Shown: positions 1 through 13,029, counted from the first letter of the stretch. The stretch: DNA of 64,000 bases from Albugo candida (GCA_040437565.1 JBDOQK010000022.1:124001-188000), one strand, 5' to 3'. Notes: a model not told the origin generated them from the letters alone. Numbers and translations are program-made.

Positions 1-1
1 C

Positions 2-2049
2 GTAGTCTTTGGGCATATTGAATCCTGTGCTGGGCAGTTGGACTTCCTAAACATCAACGTGCTTTCAGAAGTATCTGAGACCTGTCAACAGTGCTTGCTG
101 GAGCGCGCAGGCGCCGTTCATGTGGAAAAGGTGCAAGAGGTGGAAGTGGTGAACGAATTTGACAAATCAGGCACATTACAAAAACATACTGGGTTGTGGG
201 GGCATCAGATTCTCTTCGAGCGAACTTGACCAGTTGCTTTGCTAAAACAGTTTGTCGTGAACCGACATTTGTAGAGTCGAGATCGAAATTCTCGACTGAA
301 GGCATCGGCGGTAAATTATCACCGGTCGGCTCTGTCAAGAAACCGATCGATACGTATATCAGTAACGAGCATTCGACAACCTCAACTGATTCCCAAACGG
401 TACAGAAACTGGCTTTTCACTTGACGTCNNNNNNNNNNNNNNNNNNNNNNNNNNNNNNNNNNNNNNNNNNNNNNNNNNNNNNNNNNNNNNNNNNNNNNNN
501 NNNNNNNNNNNNNNNNNNNNNNNNNNNNCGACATTTGTAGAGTCGAGATCGAAATTCTCGACTGAAGGCATCGGCGGTAAATTATCACCGGTCGGCTCTG
601 TCAAGAAACCGATCGATACGTATATCAGTAACGAGCATTCGACAACCTCAACTGATTCCCAAACGGTACAGAAACTGGCTTTTCACTTGACGTCGATCAA
701 GCTGATCAAATATTTACGAGGGAGAAGGGGGGAAACCAAAGCAATTGTGCATATATAGATCCAACAAGTTTTTCCCTTCCTTATGTGAAACATGTTTCAG
801 TAAAAACAGCGATTCTGCAAGCATGGAAAAATATTTTATGCATAATGAAAATCCGAGTGTGCTCTATGTGCTGCACTCATCAGATCCTGATTCTTTCAGC
901 AAGTCGTGTATGCAAGCGCAAATCTGCCCTGGCATGACCGCTTTGCTGACAGGTAACGGATGCCACATGTTCAAGTTACAATTATCGAGGATAGCAAAAG
1001 GATTGCACCTGATCACAAACTCAGCGGGCTCACGCCTGGATAACGTTGCCGCATTACTTAATACAAAAGCGGAAGCGACCACTGAGAACATTGATAAAAT
1101 TGCTAAGAAGCTCCAACGCCTGACGTTCAGACACTACTGGTTAGCAACAACTAAGGGATATAGTAGCAAAGGTCAACTCTGCTGGAAATGCTTGGCTACA
1201 GCCTATGATGGCCTGGTTGTTTTGGACAGGGTTAAAGTCAACCCGAAAAAGGAAAACATCTTCATCATATCTATCTTCACAGACAAGACCTTGAAACCTT
1301 TTCAGTGGACGGATATATGTGGTACAATCACATCCAAGGACGATTACATGCCAGACAACGTTCATGTCAATACATTGTCGCCAGCGAAAAATGTGTTCAC
1401 CTGAATGGAACGAACACTTGCCGAACAATACAACTCGCACCTTAGTCCTGGCTGTTTCTTGGTAGCAGTGCAGAATAGAAAAGGTATAAAAGGCCTCAGA
1501 TGTTTTGAAGGCACCGAAACGTGGAAACTATCTCAGCTCAGCTTTCTGGTATCACTCAAGAGGAATGTAGCTGCTATCGGAAGCTTGAGATGCTACATTC
1601 TGAACAAATCTGGCTGTAATGATTTGCAGCTGATGCCCGACATTATGTGCGACTATGAAGCAAATTCGAAAATTGCCAATTTCGATTTGAATCAGCATTT
1701 CAATGAATTCGAACCGGTCTACAATACAGGGAAATCGGCATCACTTCCACTTGCAAAGGTCATTGTCGTCAAGTGAAAAGGACACGATTCGAAGGATGTG
1801 GGAGAAGAGGCCGCATTTACAGAATGTGTCGTCTGTCTCGCAATAAAGCACAGAGCTGTACTCATATCCGTACTCAAACGATATGTATGGGTGGTTGATT
1901 CGGGAGTACCATTAAGCTGCAAGGAATGCGATGGTAAGGTGATTAAAGGTCCGCACTTTTTGTATAATCAGTATCTTCGGCAGATACCGGTCGTGAAAGC
2001 GAGAGAGTACTTCTGGAAATCTTTGAAACGGAAGCGTGAGAGCTTATAG
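2..2049 (+). pseudogene. Broken cysteine-rich CCG-like secreted protein gene, left end outside window
   Basis: Multi-module member of the cysteine-rich family also seen at 13030, 19215, 42.2 kb and 44330. Visible modules in order are a strict CX2CX5G motif (CQQCLLERAG, near base 90), a C-x7-C pair (SCFAKTVCR, near 225), CETC with a paired-cysteine follow-up (near 795), CWKC (near 1180), a cysteine-poor module near 1455-1660, and the family's terminal module (CVVC followed by RYVWVV and a CKEC end, near 1825-1925). The reading is broken about four times and an assembly gap with duplicated flanks lies inside. The N-terminus and signal peptide are outside the window. Long open stretches between breaks suggest recent decay. 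Role in the host plant is inferred only from family resemblance. Confidence 0.72.
429..528. other. Assembly gap flanked by an exact 166-bp duplication
   Basis: One hundred Ns. The 166 bases before the gap (263-428) are repeated exactly after it (529-694). This is what an unmerged overlap between two contig ends looks like. The apparent tandem repeat is probably an assembly artefact and the true sequence would be about 266 bases shorter. Confidence 0.9.
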
Positions 2050-3681
2050 AGAATGACAATTCGCAAAAGCAGAAGACGAAACATAGGATACAAACTCAAC
2101 GCCTTTTACTTGATCACTCGTTTGTTATACAATATAACAATCAAAGAGATAAATGGTATCTTGTTTCCCTCTAGTTCTCTATACGAGGTCGCGAGCTTCA
2201 TCTGTGCATGTTATCTACAGGACTTGTTCCGCCCTATATATGATTGCTGTGATTCGACTGTGCACGCTGCTGTAAACAACAAAGTCAATCCAATGTGATA
2301 TTCGAGTAACATAGACACTGTCTGAGTACATAGATGGTAGCCATCGAGCCGAGTACTCCAGAGGGTCGGAGAGCTCTTCCAACCATATTTATGATCGCAC
2401 AAATTCATCACAAGCACAGGCACGATTTCACATGAGACTTTTCACCTTTCTATCTCTTTAGCACTTTTCACTCGCTCTTTTCACTAATGATGAGCCGAGC
2501 TTTTTCGTACGTTTTTCTTCGATCTATGATGAATAGACAACACGGATTCGTGTATCACAAAGCAGCATTCTGCTACTTATTTGTTCTATGAACTGATCAC
2601 TCATTCGAATCGGATACTTCAGTAATATCAATGATGAATCGACGTATCTGCTGGTGCGAGATACGGTTTGGAACCGAATAATTTAGTGTACCCCGTTCGG
2701 CCTTACCTGACATGTAGAAAATTCAATTTTTATTATGAAAGGCTGGATCGTTAACTTTACATACTATATTTCTGGAGATAGAGGTTAAGCTAATGAATAC
2801 ACATGCGAGAGGCGTCTTCAATTAGTCTTCAGCATAATCCTGTCCTCTCCTAAAATTATCATTATAAACATCTTGAATATAGATTGGAATCAAGAGTGTG
2901 ACTCATACAGCAAAACAGCGTACAGATTTAAGAATATTGAAGCACCTGGGATTTCAAGTAGTCGTGTTGATCGCGCTGTTTTGAATTACTTCTCATTGCG
3001 GATGTGCTCTTGGGAAATTAGAAATAAATTAATATTCGGTGACTGTCATTATAGAGGTAACAGAATATGTCGTACTTCCCCGTTCAGCTTCATTGAGTGG
3101 TAGTTGGTGCTTGGCTTCTTTTCAGCTTTCTATATTCAGAAGAAGGTGGATAATCGAACATTTCTTAGCTAATCAATCGATATCCACGCTGCTAAAAGAA
3201 CAAGATTCACGAACGTTCAATATCCGTAAGAATACAATAGATTGCGCAGGGACACGTGCAAGGAAGACGATGGACATCAAAGCTATTTGTCACCTTTAGC
3301 ATGGCTTCTTTTCTTTCGGCTTCTGGAAGTCGTCCATCGAAATAGAGTCATAGACTTTTTATATTGCCTTTAGTATAATTTTTAAGAACTTTAGCATTTA
3401 GCATCATTTGAATCGCAAGCACGGGTACGAACTCCATTCATGTGATGATCTTCGATCAACACTTTATATCGACAATTTGAGCAGCCAGCAATACCGTGCA
3501 TTTGCTTAGCCACATTAGCAGGATCAAGTCCGACTTATTTCTTCTGATACTAGCTTCCATTTCAAAAGCCCTTGCATATGTAGATTAAAACGTTAGCAGC
3601 AAGCATGTCTAATGGTGGCGATTGTGAAGGAACTGCTGCTCATCATCATTGATCAGTGCGTCATCGAGAAAGGTCGAGAAG
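2050..3681. other. Non-coding stretch downstream of the first family gene
   Basis: No gene can be supported. Only short open frames (up to 86 codons) without recognisable motifs are present. A few short stretches echo each other (for example around 2380-2440 and 3405-3450), which suggests very old duplicated flanks of the cysteine-rich genes. Confidence 0.5.
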
Positions 3682-3781
3682 NNNNNNNNNNNNNNNNNNN
3701 NNNNNNNNNNNNNNNNNNNNNNNNNNNNNNNNNNNNNNNNNNNNNNNNNNNNNNNNNNNNNNNNNNNNNNNNNNNNNNNNN
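3682..3781. other. Assembly gap flanked by an exact 56-bp duplication
   Basis: One hundred Ns. The 56 bases at 3626-3681 recur exactly at 3782-3837, again the mark of an unmerged contig overlap rather than a biological repeat. Confidence 0.9.
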
Positions 3782-4008
3782 GAAGGAACTGCTGCTCATC
3801 ATCATTGATCAGTGCGTCATCGAGAAAGGTCGAGAAGGATGTCTTCTAGACTGTGACATCCAATGCAGACCGCTAGTATTATCGTATCGACCGTGAGAGA
3901 AAAGATGCGTACGCACAAACGTGCTATAGGCGATATCCATTCAGTTTCTGAGGGTACTAAAGATACGGGGAAATAAATACGCTACTGCGCAATAGAATTC
4001 GACACAGG

Positions 4009-4454
4009 GGTCCGTACCCAGCTCAGTCGGTTAAGCACTTGAGCGCACGGACCCCCTGCCGGAGGTCGATAGTTCGATCCCCGGCAGTGTGGGCAGCGGT
4101 TTGAGCCCACCCAAGCAATAAGCTTGGGAATTATCTGCCTCCCTAGGTTTGAAGTCAGACCTAAGTGATATTCACACGGTCAGGGGCTCATGATAGGATA
4201 AGGAAGGTAGTTGAAGAACCAGATAAANNNNNNNNNNNNNNNNNNNNNNNNNNNNNNNNNNNNNNNNNNNNNNNNNNNNNNNNNNNNNNNNNNNNNNNNN
4301 NNNNNNNNNNNNNNNNNNNNNNNNNNNGAATTATCTGCCTCCCTAGGTTTGAAGTCAGACCTAAGTGATATTCACACGGTCAGGGGCTCATGATAGGATA
4401 AGGAAGGTAGTTGAAGAACCAGATAAACAGTGTAATGAAATCCTTGAAAAAAAA
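4009..4454 (+). repeat. tRNA-derived SINE, copy 1 (contains an assembly gap)
   Basis: The head has a polymerase III A-box-like stretch (AGCTCAGTCGGTTAAG) and a B box (AGTTCGATCCC), like a tRNA gene. The body is shared with four other copies in the window and the end is ATCCTTG followed by an A run. An 18-bp target duplication (aatagaattcgacacagg) is exact at 3991-4008 and 4455-4472. The gap at 4228-4327 is flanked by an exact 100-bp repeat (4128-4227 and 4328-4427), so the real element is about 246 bp, matching copy 2 at 244 bp. Such SINEs move using a LINE's reverse transcriptase. Confidence 0.93.
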
Positions 4455-4472
4455 AATAGAATTCGACACAGG

Positions 4473-5180
4473 ATATCTCAATTATGTTATGACGACAGCA
4501 TGACACCTAACCAGCATTACAAATATGATAGCGGAAATCCATGAAAGATTTTTGTTCAAGTTATCTGACAGCGAGTTTGGAAGAAACGTCGTGTATCGAA
4601 TGAATGTGAGCGCTACTATTTTCGACTCTATAGATCAGTGTTACGAGGGCAAAAGTCGCTGTATTCGCCAGATACGGCTATTAATCCAGACATCCAGAAT
4701 ATAAATGGGTAGCTTACCATATGAGTTAGAGTTCATGCCAGAAAGTTCTCGTGTATAAGAACATTGCACCGGTAGAAGCCTCTGCTATATCCTTGCTTTT
4801 TTTACCAGATCACATAAACCAGAAAATTTTGTAGTGCATCACCACAAGTGGCAAAGCACCAACAAATCGTGTTTATCCAAAACGGTGTGGGCTCATGAAT
4901 CCGTCACGATCATGAAAGAGGATACGGCGAAACCTTCAAAGTAGGATGATGAACCATCAAAAAGAAGAAAAAGCGCTTAAGTGATCAGCCATTTTTCAAA
5001 AAAAAAAAACTGTGTTCGCGCGAATATAGAGATCAGGTCTCTGTTTTATTGGCGGACTTGATAAATCCAGATTGCTTGGAATGTTATATTCTGGTACACA
5101 ATGTAATAGCCGTATCCTCCAAAACCAAGTACGTCTAGGCTGAGATAACAACTGATCTATGGGGTTGTGGGAATATACTA
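4473..5180 (+). pseudogene. Degenerate remnant of a cysteine-rich CCG-like gene
   Basis: Nucleotide similarity to the second half of the intact gene at 19215-20870 and to the copy at 13030-14586. Near 4580 the stretch matches the region before the second repeat. Near 4830-4920 it matches the segment encoding the ITTS...C...C part. Near 5065-5130 a CLECYILVHN plus KTKYV reading matches the terminal module. It is heavily broken and a SINE sits at its left edge. Confidence 0.6.
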
Positions 5181-8100
5181 AGATACATTACCGATCATGT
5201 GCATTCCATTCGATCAGTCTCTGAAAGGGAAGTTGAATCGACCAAAATGCCGTTCATGTTTCCAGATTGGAACCTAAAGCTTTCTCACTGCCGTGGATAT
5301 TATTATATCAAGATTTTTTGCTGTTCTTGAAATGCTATGTCAAAATGCTTCAAATCGACCGACGCTAACGAGATTGTCGTATTTGTGGCTCCTTCCTTGA
5401 CGTCAAGCCTTGACATCAAGGAAAAATAAGAATTTGAGACTTTGCGTCACCCACTAGGACACAAATTAGCAAGTCAAAAGGATATCGCATATGGTTAATT
5501 GATTGACGTAAAGAAGAAAGGACAAGCGTGTGAAGACATGAGCGATGGATATGTATGTTTGATTCTTATTTCATGTATCTGTTACATTGTTGAACTTGAG
5601 CGCAGGTTGAAAGGCTTAAGGTTCTGATTTCTCTATAAATCAGCACTAGTGTTTCATTGCCTTTCCGTATCCATTAATTTTGCATCAGCCATTTTATAAA
5701 TAGCGTCATTTGCACATCGAATGAGAAACGTTGTACGTATTGTGTACGTATTTCTTCGATACATTTGTTTTGAGTACCAAGTCACCTGATAGATGCATAA
5801 CATTTGCTTCTTTGTTTTTTGTGCACGACGAATGAGTAGGTGAAATATCTCACTCTGATTGAATTGCAATTTCGAACACTACTCTCGCTCAGAATTTTTA
5901 GGAATGGAAACGGATCGTAGCTTTCTTGCAAGAAATGACAAACTAAAGGAAATATACGCGGAATCTTGAAAGAAAGCGAAATCACACATTTAAAACATTC
6001 TCTCAATTGTGTTCAGTGAAAATAGCTTGAATACTTCTGATTCGAAAAGAGAACATTTTCTGATCTAGATTCGTCACCATATTAAATCCGAGCCGGCTGC
6101 TTAAAGCATGCTTCGATCGTAGAAAGCCGTTCGTACCATGCCGGTCCACTTGTCAAGCTTCGGTTGGCTTCGTACGACTCTAATCAGGGTTTGAATTGTC
6201 TTCTTTTTGGAAACAGATTAATATGACTTCAAAAACGTACGTGTCGATGGGGGAAATCACAAGATTATTGAATATGTATGATATGAGAGAGAGACAAGAG
6301 CATACACTGCAACGTCATCAGAACTAACTGCGGCCATTTTCTTACAATCAGGTGCCGTGCCTTTTGACGGGCCGTTCGATTAATTTTTCGAGTACAGATT
6401 GCATGTATGCGGTTGTGTGGCTACTAGAGGGTCAAGTAAAAACGCATGAAAGATGAGTAAGATTTTAAGAGATATATATGGCAGACGATTGAATTCCTTT
6501 TAACTAGAATTTATTGGTCTATTTGTCCAGTCTGTGTGAACGAAGAAGGTAGTGAATCAAACAAGGGCACATGATGATACGGGCGATATATAAAAGAATG
6601 GACTGGTGCACTTCCGAATTTTACGAGGTTCATGGAAGGTATTTACTTCTGCACGATGAGGAAAGGACCGACCATAATGAGCAGTGTTCACGTCAAGCTG
6701 CTTCATTGTTGTGAATAGCTGAAGAGATTGTAATTTGTCCTAGCCTGACGGGTATACACTCATGAACAATAAAATGCTGCAACTGGGAGCGTACATTTAA
6801 CTCTGAAAAGAGATGCATCGTGGAAAGTAATCTCGATGTTTTGTTACTTCGTATGAATACCGCATGTAGAAAAAGCTCACTTGTTAGTGTCCAGCTTCTA
6901 GTATCAGACCAAGTCATTTTTCTAGTCGCAATAGTTAGGCTATTTTGATTGTTTTAGGGTTCTGTCAAGCTTGTAAGAAATTCTCCAAAAGTAGAATGTT
7001 TTCTACCACCTTGGTGTACGCGGCCATAAAATCGTAGTTGAACGGTAAACTAAGCACATGGATTATGTTCAATCAAGGTAGAGAGCGCTTGATTCCACTT
7101 TTTTATAACTTGTCGATTCGATGTAGATATTAGAGTGATATCAGCTGTGAAAGCTGTGACTTGAAATTGATTTGGGACATAGCAAGCACTAAGGACTGGC
7201 TCAACACTGCACTCGATGATTTTGTATGATTCATACTTTTACTTGACGTCGTGACGTCATACAGGACTACTTTACCTAAGAATCTTCATCCATAGAATGT
7301 CATATTGCGAACGATCCAATACGTGACAGCTAACAGCTGAAAAAAATCTGATATATCGACCGCGGAAATCGTCATTTCGTATCAAATCTATTTGGGTCGT
7401 GTGCTTCGATAAAATCTTTATATCTCAAGATGCAGTACTGTAGGAATTCGTGATCTCATTATCTGAAGCCATCGGACGGTCCGGCATTGTAAAATTAAAT
7501 ATTTTTGTGCTGGCAGACTGTTGATGATCAAGCTGCGTTTTTGCTTGTTTTGGTCCAAATTTCTATTTTAGCTCCTCTATGATTATACATACTCCAATAT
7601 GCTTTGCAATCTGTATACATCAGTCAAATGGAGGCATAATGCTTATGATTCTTGCTATTGGATCAAAATCCACGAAAAGTTCCAGAATGAGGAAGCAGCA
7701 TCGCTGATACAAATGAAAAGGATTCGAGTTTGCTATACAAACACTACAGCTGGAGCACCATTGATTTTGCGAGCACACATTCCTTAATATATAAAACACA
7801 GACTCTCGCCAACAGCTTTCATCCACGCGTTGATCGTTCGATATTAACAGTTTTGACCGCTTTTGACTCAGTGTCCCTTGGCCTCAGTTGAAGGTGTCTA
7901 TACCTACAATTAGACTGAGTGACTCCTAGACTATCTTATATAACAAAATATACACATGAAAAACGTTTTGTGAATTTACCTCTGAGTGATAACATTATAT
8001 TTTTTCGCTGATAGTCCTCCATTGCGATAACGTCAAAAACCACCATAATACAAGACTGTGCCATGTGTGCAAATCATCTGATATTGTTCAAAAGTACCGT

Positions 8101-8624
8101 GTTTATTAAATTGGTGTGCGCCACTTTAGACTGAAGGTAGGCATCCAACTAGGAATAGGATCGGAGTTGCACTTGCACTTCTTACTGCCGATGCCTGATG
8201 GGCAGCAATGATCATCGACTCCTGGAAAATCCATCAAATGATGCTTGCGTTGCAACTTTGACCAGCACCTTAGATATCTAGATGTGCTCGTTTTGATTGT
8301 AGCACTGCGGTTGAAAGCAGCGAACGTGCGCAGTAAACGTGGTGTATATCACGGAAGTGTTACTGGCCGCTAATAGAGCCAAAGACGATTCTTATCGGTC
8401 CAGAAAAAGTGCAGCGTCATCGCTTGCAATACAAGCCATACATCGGATAATTTGCTGATGTTCCTTCCATGCTGGCCGTAGTCCTCGCACAATCGCACAT
8501 GCAATATGGGGTCAACCTGGTCGGGATAAGCTGGTCTCATAAGCTAAAATTCCCGGATCAATTTTCCAGGCTTCAACAACGTGGCTGCTAATTCAACAAT
8601 CTACAACTGAACTATCATTCCGTC
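5181..8624. other. Unassigned stretch between family remnants
   Basis: No gene can be supported; open frames are short and lack motifs. Bases 6385-6460 resemble 46446-46515, downstream of the family gene ending at 46243, so this looks like duplicated 3' flank. Sites containing TGACGTCA-like cores lie near 5398-5425 and 7245-7260. Confidence 0.45.
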
Positions 8625-8843
8625 ATGTTTGACTGCTCAAAGATAATGAAAACAAAAGGCATAGTTCTGAGCTATAACTTACGCGTTCTTGGTTCCTTTT
8701 GTCAATGCATTCGCAAAGCGATGACCTTAACGGTGTCACGCATAAAGAATTATAGGATTCAGCCCAAAGACAAAAGAAGTACGTGTAGGTGCGCTGTTGT
8801 GGCCGAGTGGCTTCAAATGATACTTATGAGTCTAGAGCGATGA
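8625..8843 (+). pseudogene. Possible terminal module of a cysteine-rich CCG-like gene
   Basis: A short open frame reads CQC near 8700, then about 28 residues including KNYRIQP, then a closing CRC near 8785. Spacing and position match the terminal module of the intact paralogue (CLAC ... KYVWMER ... CDC). The first CxxC pair is irregular and no upstream coding part could be traced, so this is a weak call. Confidence 0.35.
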
Positions 8844-10409
8844 TTGTTTTGCCTTACTTGTATGGACCATTTCAAGTGACATCAACTGCAGACATTGGAT
8901 TAGAAGCGCTTGAATTAGACACTCTCTTAGAAATGACACATTGTGTCGATGAGATTTACGACACATATCTATCGGCGAGCAATTTGATGTCTGTTTATTT
9001 GAACCAGAAGAAAAGACTGAGGTTCTCTACAGACGTCATTTTCAAACGGTATGCTCTTGTTTACTCTAAGAACAGCAAGTATTTTTCTAAGGGCAGCAGC
9101 GAATAATTTTCTAGAAGATACGCCGAACATTCTAAAAAGATTACACGCATGGAGTTCATGATGTAATGGCGCATTATTTCAGAAAATCATGTCACATTCT
9201 GTTGGGATAAATATAAAAGTAGTCAGGGTAACGGGTAGATCACATTGCCATCTTGCTTTATAGTGGCTGCGAATGAGTTGCACCCGCGACGCTCTTTGTG
9301 CTTCGCTCGTACGCATCTGCTTCAATTCCGATTTTAACCGTGAGAAAACAATTCAAGCCCGTCGAATCGAATAGGACAAAGATGAAATTGCAAACATATA
9401 GATTTCCCTGTCTTAAACAGCTTCATATATTTGTATGATATGTGTCTAGTTTGCTTTCCAACAAAACGCGGCTTCATACACTCTTGAATAGATGCTGTTT
9501 GCAAGACACGTGTATACTGTGGACATCGAATGTCCATGTTGCAGTAAGGTCGCGCTAGGGCGTTTAGTCCCGCATAATAATGTACACACAGCTTATGGCT
9601 TCGTTTCCGGAACTGGTCGAGAAGCCCGACGCGATAAAAATCACGTGAAGCAATGCCAAAGAATTGAATTTGACCCGAGAACACGCACGCTTTTAGTGGG
9701 GCTGGAAGCTAATGGCATGTAGCTTCGNNNNNNNNNNNNNNNNNNNNNNNNNNNNNNNNNNNNNNNNNNNNNNNNNNNNNNNNNNNNNNNNNNNNNNNNN
9801 NNNNNNNNNNNNNNNNNNNNNNNNNNNTGGACATCGAATGTCCATGTTGCAGTAAGGTCGCGCTAGGGCGTTTAGTCCCGCATAATAATGTACACACAGC
9901 TTATGGCTTCGTTTCCGGAACTGGTCGAGAAGCCCGACGCGATAAAAATCACGTGAAGCAATGCCAAAGAATTGAATTTGACCCGAGAACACGCACGCTT
10001 TTAGTGGGGCTGGAAGCTAATGGCATGTAGCTTCGCTAATTGGCATATCGAAGCTAGTAAAAAAAACTGGCGTCACTAAAACGATACGAGACCACATGTG
10101 AAAAGCCTACTTGCCTCTTTTTTGATTTGATTTCGCAGGTCTGATAGATCATTGAACTATCCTTGCTGCATGAAAATCTCTATTTCTTTCTTCCGTCATC
10201 TTACAACATTGTTCAACGAATTTCATGCGCTCCAAGCAGTGCTCTCTTATGCACAAAATTTTACTGCAAGAGGATCGATGTCCTCCGTGCGCTTCGTGCG
10301 AGGGGTCAGGTTTGTAATGCGCTGTCATTGCACGTTTTGTGTTAGTGCGAGTTTACAGATGTGACAATGCGTTCGGATTTTGCCTCGGGATTGCTTCAAA
10401 CTTGAACGT
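8844..10409. other. Flank duplicated upstream of two family genes, with an assembly gap
   Basis: Bases near 8925-8985 resemble 17660-17725, and bases near 9655-9700 resemble 18295-18345, in the same order and orientation. This stretch is therefore a paralogue of the far-upstream region of the intact gene at 19215. The gap at 9728-9827 is flanked by an exact 208-bp repeat (9520-9727 and 9828-10035) and is an assembly artefact. No gene can be supported; a short frame with CPCCSKVALG near 9530 fits CX2CX5G but lacks other family features. Confidence 0.55.
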
Positions 10410-11044
10410 ATCGCTATTTCCTGTAGGATCGGACTGAAAGACTACGTCGCGGTGATATCTATTTTGGGAGAAGGATCTACATTGCTTCGGGCATAATATG
10501 TCTTTCAACACGCGCTTCTTCTCTCTCAGCACGGAATTCCGTCAGGCAGCATTCTTCTACGAGACCAACCAAATTGACCGTACCTACTCTTTGGGTTCGT
10601 CAAGTAATGACACATACCACAGAACAAGCATGTACGACTGCATATATTTGCATGTAAACCATTTTTAGCCGTAGAAGGTTCCAAAACCCGAGCTTTCAAT
10701 ATAGATTAAAGCCTTAAATGGTATATATCATGTCAAGACGAGAAAGCGTAAATTCTGAAAAAATGTAAATCTTGAATCAATCAATGCTTGTCTCGATTGA
10801 AATCAGAATAGAGTTTGCTTAAATGAAGCAGCTGCGGTTTACCGCTTTGCGACATTATAGTTGCACTTGCCCATCGAAGTTCAAAATTTGAAAAAACATA
10901 GAAGCCAAAACTCCTCTCCGAAACTGATTCTTTCGGTCAATACTTGCTTATCCCTCAAAAAGAAGTTGCAAATGAACTGAACATCTGGGATCAATATAAT
11001 TTGATTTTTAGTTCACAAATTATTGGATGACTCGTTTCAAGAAA
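10410..11044 (+). promoter_or_regulatory. Upstream region of the family gene at 13030, cut off by a MULE
   Basis: This block aligns with the upstream regions of the family genes at 19215 and 34884. A 14-base core, atgaagcagctgcg, is present in all three (10823, 18962, 34611). It ends with the 9-bp duplication (ttcaagaaa, 11036-11044) made by the MULE insertion. Removing the element would place the core about 257 bases before the ATG at 13030, against 253 and 273 in the other two. Whether the block is a functional promoter cannot be told from sequence alone. Confidence 0.6.
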
Positions 11045-12985
11045 GGGACTATAAAAAAATATACCAATTTGATAAGTAAATAAAAAATATATATACCACG
11101 GCTGTATACTATACGTACGCCTATACACAGCAAAGTAACAGCACTTTCTTCAAAAACAGGAGTTATACCAATAAAGGGGATATAATTCAAGCAGTAATTG
11201 AGTACAACCGAGAATGTAATCGTCTGTTTCATGTGGTGCCAAGTGACAAACGGCGTTATAAAGCAGTGTACACACAACATGGCTGTTTCTTCGTTGTGCA
11301 GCTGCCTTATCGCAGACATTCAGCCCTCCAACAAAATTTGTTTTGCACTCCTGTTAAGTATCTGAATTGTCAAAGGCGTTTCGAAGATATACAACTGCGA
11401 AACAAATTGTTACAAATCCTGCAGTCAGAGATATGGCCATAATATCCGGTAAGTTACAAACAAAGTTAAGGAACGAAGGGATTTCTGCAACATATATGAA
11501 GTGTGCCAACGCACTCAAAAAGCTGAAGCTTGCGTTATACTAAAGTGATACTAAGCAATACAGCCTCATTCCATCCTACATGGCTGCACTAAACATTCGA
11601 GGCCACGAAGCCAAGCTTGAATTCGTAAATGATGAATTCATGCGATTGAGTATACTTTTCCGGGAAGGGCTTCAAGCATATAAGTCGTACAGTGAGCGTG
11701 GAATATCCGTGGATGGCACAATTATGAAGACATCAATCGGGGGACGGGGGTTCTTCTTGTTGCGTGCTTTCGAAATGGAAACAAGGAGATCCAAATTATC
11801 GGATTTGGGCTCGTGTCGGTAGAGAATGAAGAGTAACTGGAGCTGGTTTGTGAAACTCCTACTCTATCACCTCCAGCCATCTCATCCGCTATTTGATGGA
11901 AAATCTCAACAAAAACACAAGTCTAAGCTGATGAAGAATCTGGCGTGCTTATTGGCTCGTTCACGAACAACGGTAGAGTACGAGAAGGCGAAGGAGAATA
12001 TCGCCAATTTGAACAGCAGTGCGCTGGTGTGACTACAGGAGGTTGGTCGTGAAAATTGGTCAACAGCATACTAACCATGTCCAAGATACAACACTTTGAC
12101 ATCAAACAACGTGGAGGCGATAAACAGCATGTTGAAGGGAATTCGGAGTCTTCCTATCATCGACTGCTTAATGGGGATCGAACGCTACGTTGCGTGAATG
12201 TAGGCTAAAAATATCAACAAAGTGAAAGGCTAGGGATTACTAAGTCCATATAAATCACGAAAAGTGGATAAAACAATAGCCGCTGCAAGGTGGGGTGCAA
12301 TTGATGAATGCTCGATCTGTTGCTATATCGTCGCAATCCGGTCAAGGGTGGGGAGTATTCCGGTAAATTTTGCACTTCAATTCAGTGATAAATCTGTGCA
12401 ATGCTCGTGTGGGTACTTCAAAGATGTTGGATCGCCTTGCATTCATGCATTATCAGCATTGAATCATTCCAGAAAATTGCTTAACATGGTCACGTATTTT
12501 CATGATTCCTGGAAATTATCGACGTTTGCGACCACCTATTCTATGAGCTCCGACGGTAACATAATGCCAATAGTGCTGAATAATAATCTCATAAGAGGTG
12601 TGTGCAACGCTCCATCTATTCTGAGAAAAAAAGGGCGCCCAAAGAAGAAGCGGATTCCATCGCAACAAGATGTGGAATGTGCAACCATTTTGGCCATAAT
12701 CGCAGGAATTGTCCGATAAGGGACGCACAATTGCATGCTTCGTTATCCTTACTACATAGTGCATCATTCATCAGAGGTTTTTCATCCTAACCTGGGTTTT
12801 CCTCGTTATAATCGTAGTCATGTGTATATGCGTACGTNNNNNNNNNNNNNNNNNNNNNNNNNNNNNNNNNNNNNNNNNNNNNNNNNNNNNNNNNNNNNNN
12901 NNNNNNNNNNNNNNNNNNNNNNNNNNNNNNNNNNNNNTATGCGTACGTATAGTATACAGCCTTGGTATATTTTTTTTATGATCCC
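11045..12985 (+). mobile_element. Mutator-like element (MULE) with terminal inverted repeats and 9-bp target duplication
   Basis: Both ends begin GGGA and read inward to ATAAAAAAATATACC, then GGCTGTATACTATACGTACGC, making an inverted repeat of about 50 bp. The left end has about 30 extra AT-rich bases inside it. A 9-bp target duplication, ttcaagaaa, is exact at 11036-11044 and 12986-12994; nine bases is the usual MULE size. An assembly gap (12838-12937) with an 11-base flank overlap (tatgcgtacgt) lies near the right end. The element carries one transposase remnant and lies 45 bases before the start codon of a cysteine-rich gene. Confidence 0.92.
11580..12720 (+). pseudogene. MULE transposase remnant with SWIM zinc finger and zinc knuckle
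   Basis: The catalytic-domain start is recognisable as SVDGTIMKTSIGGRG near 11700, followed by a segment resembling the usual FGLV-type strand and WSWFVKLLLYHL near 11840. Readings near 12110-12190 fit the conserved NNVEAIN...IERY region. A SWIM zinc finger (CSCGYFKDVGSPCIHA) lies near 12405-12450. A basic stretch (KKGRPKKKR) and a CCHC knuckle (CGMCNHFGHNRRNC) lie near 12630-12715. The order matches Mutator-family transposases. At least four frame changes or stops separate these pieces (for example the stop after 11822 and shifts around 12040-12260), so it is dead. Domain identification rests on motif recognition. Confidence 0.85.
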
Positions 12986-13029
12986 TTCAAGAAATTCAAC
13001 AGCACCTTGCTTATAATCGGTTTTGCCCA

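Noticed and set aside
263-694. Biological tandem repeat
   Set aside because: The repeat units abut a 100-N gap and are identical; they are an assembly artefact.
4009-4100. A functional tRNA gene
   Set aside because: The head has tRNA-like A and B boxes, but it continues into a shared body and is bounded by long target duplications, so it is a SINE. No other tRNA or rRNA gene was seen.
9492-9722. Family gene with CPCCSKVALG
   Set aside because: It matches CX2CX5G, but no signal peptide, partner cysteines or terminal module are present, and it lies in a duplicated upstream flank next to an artefactual gap.
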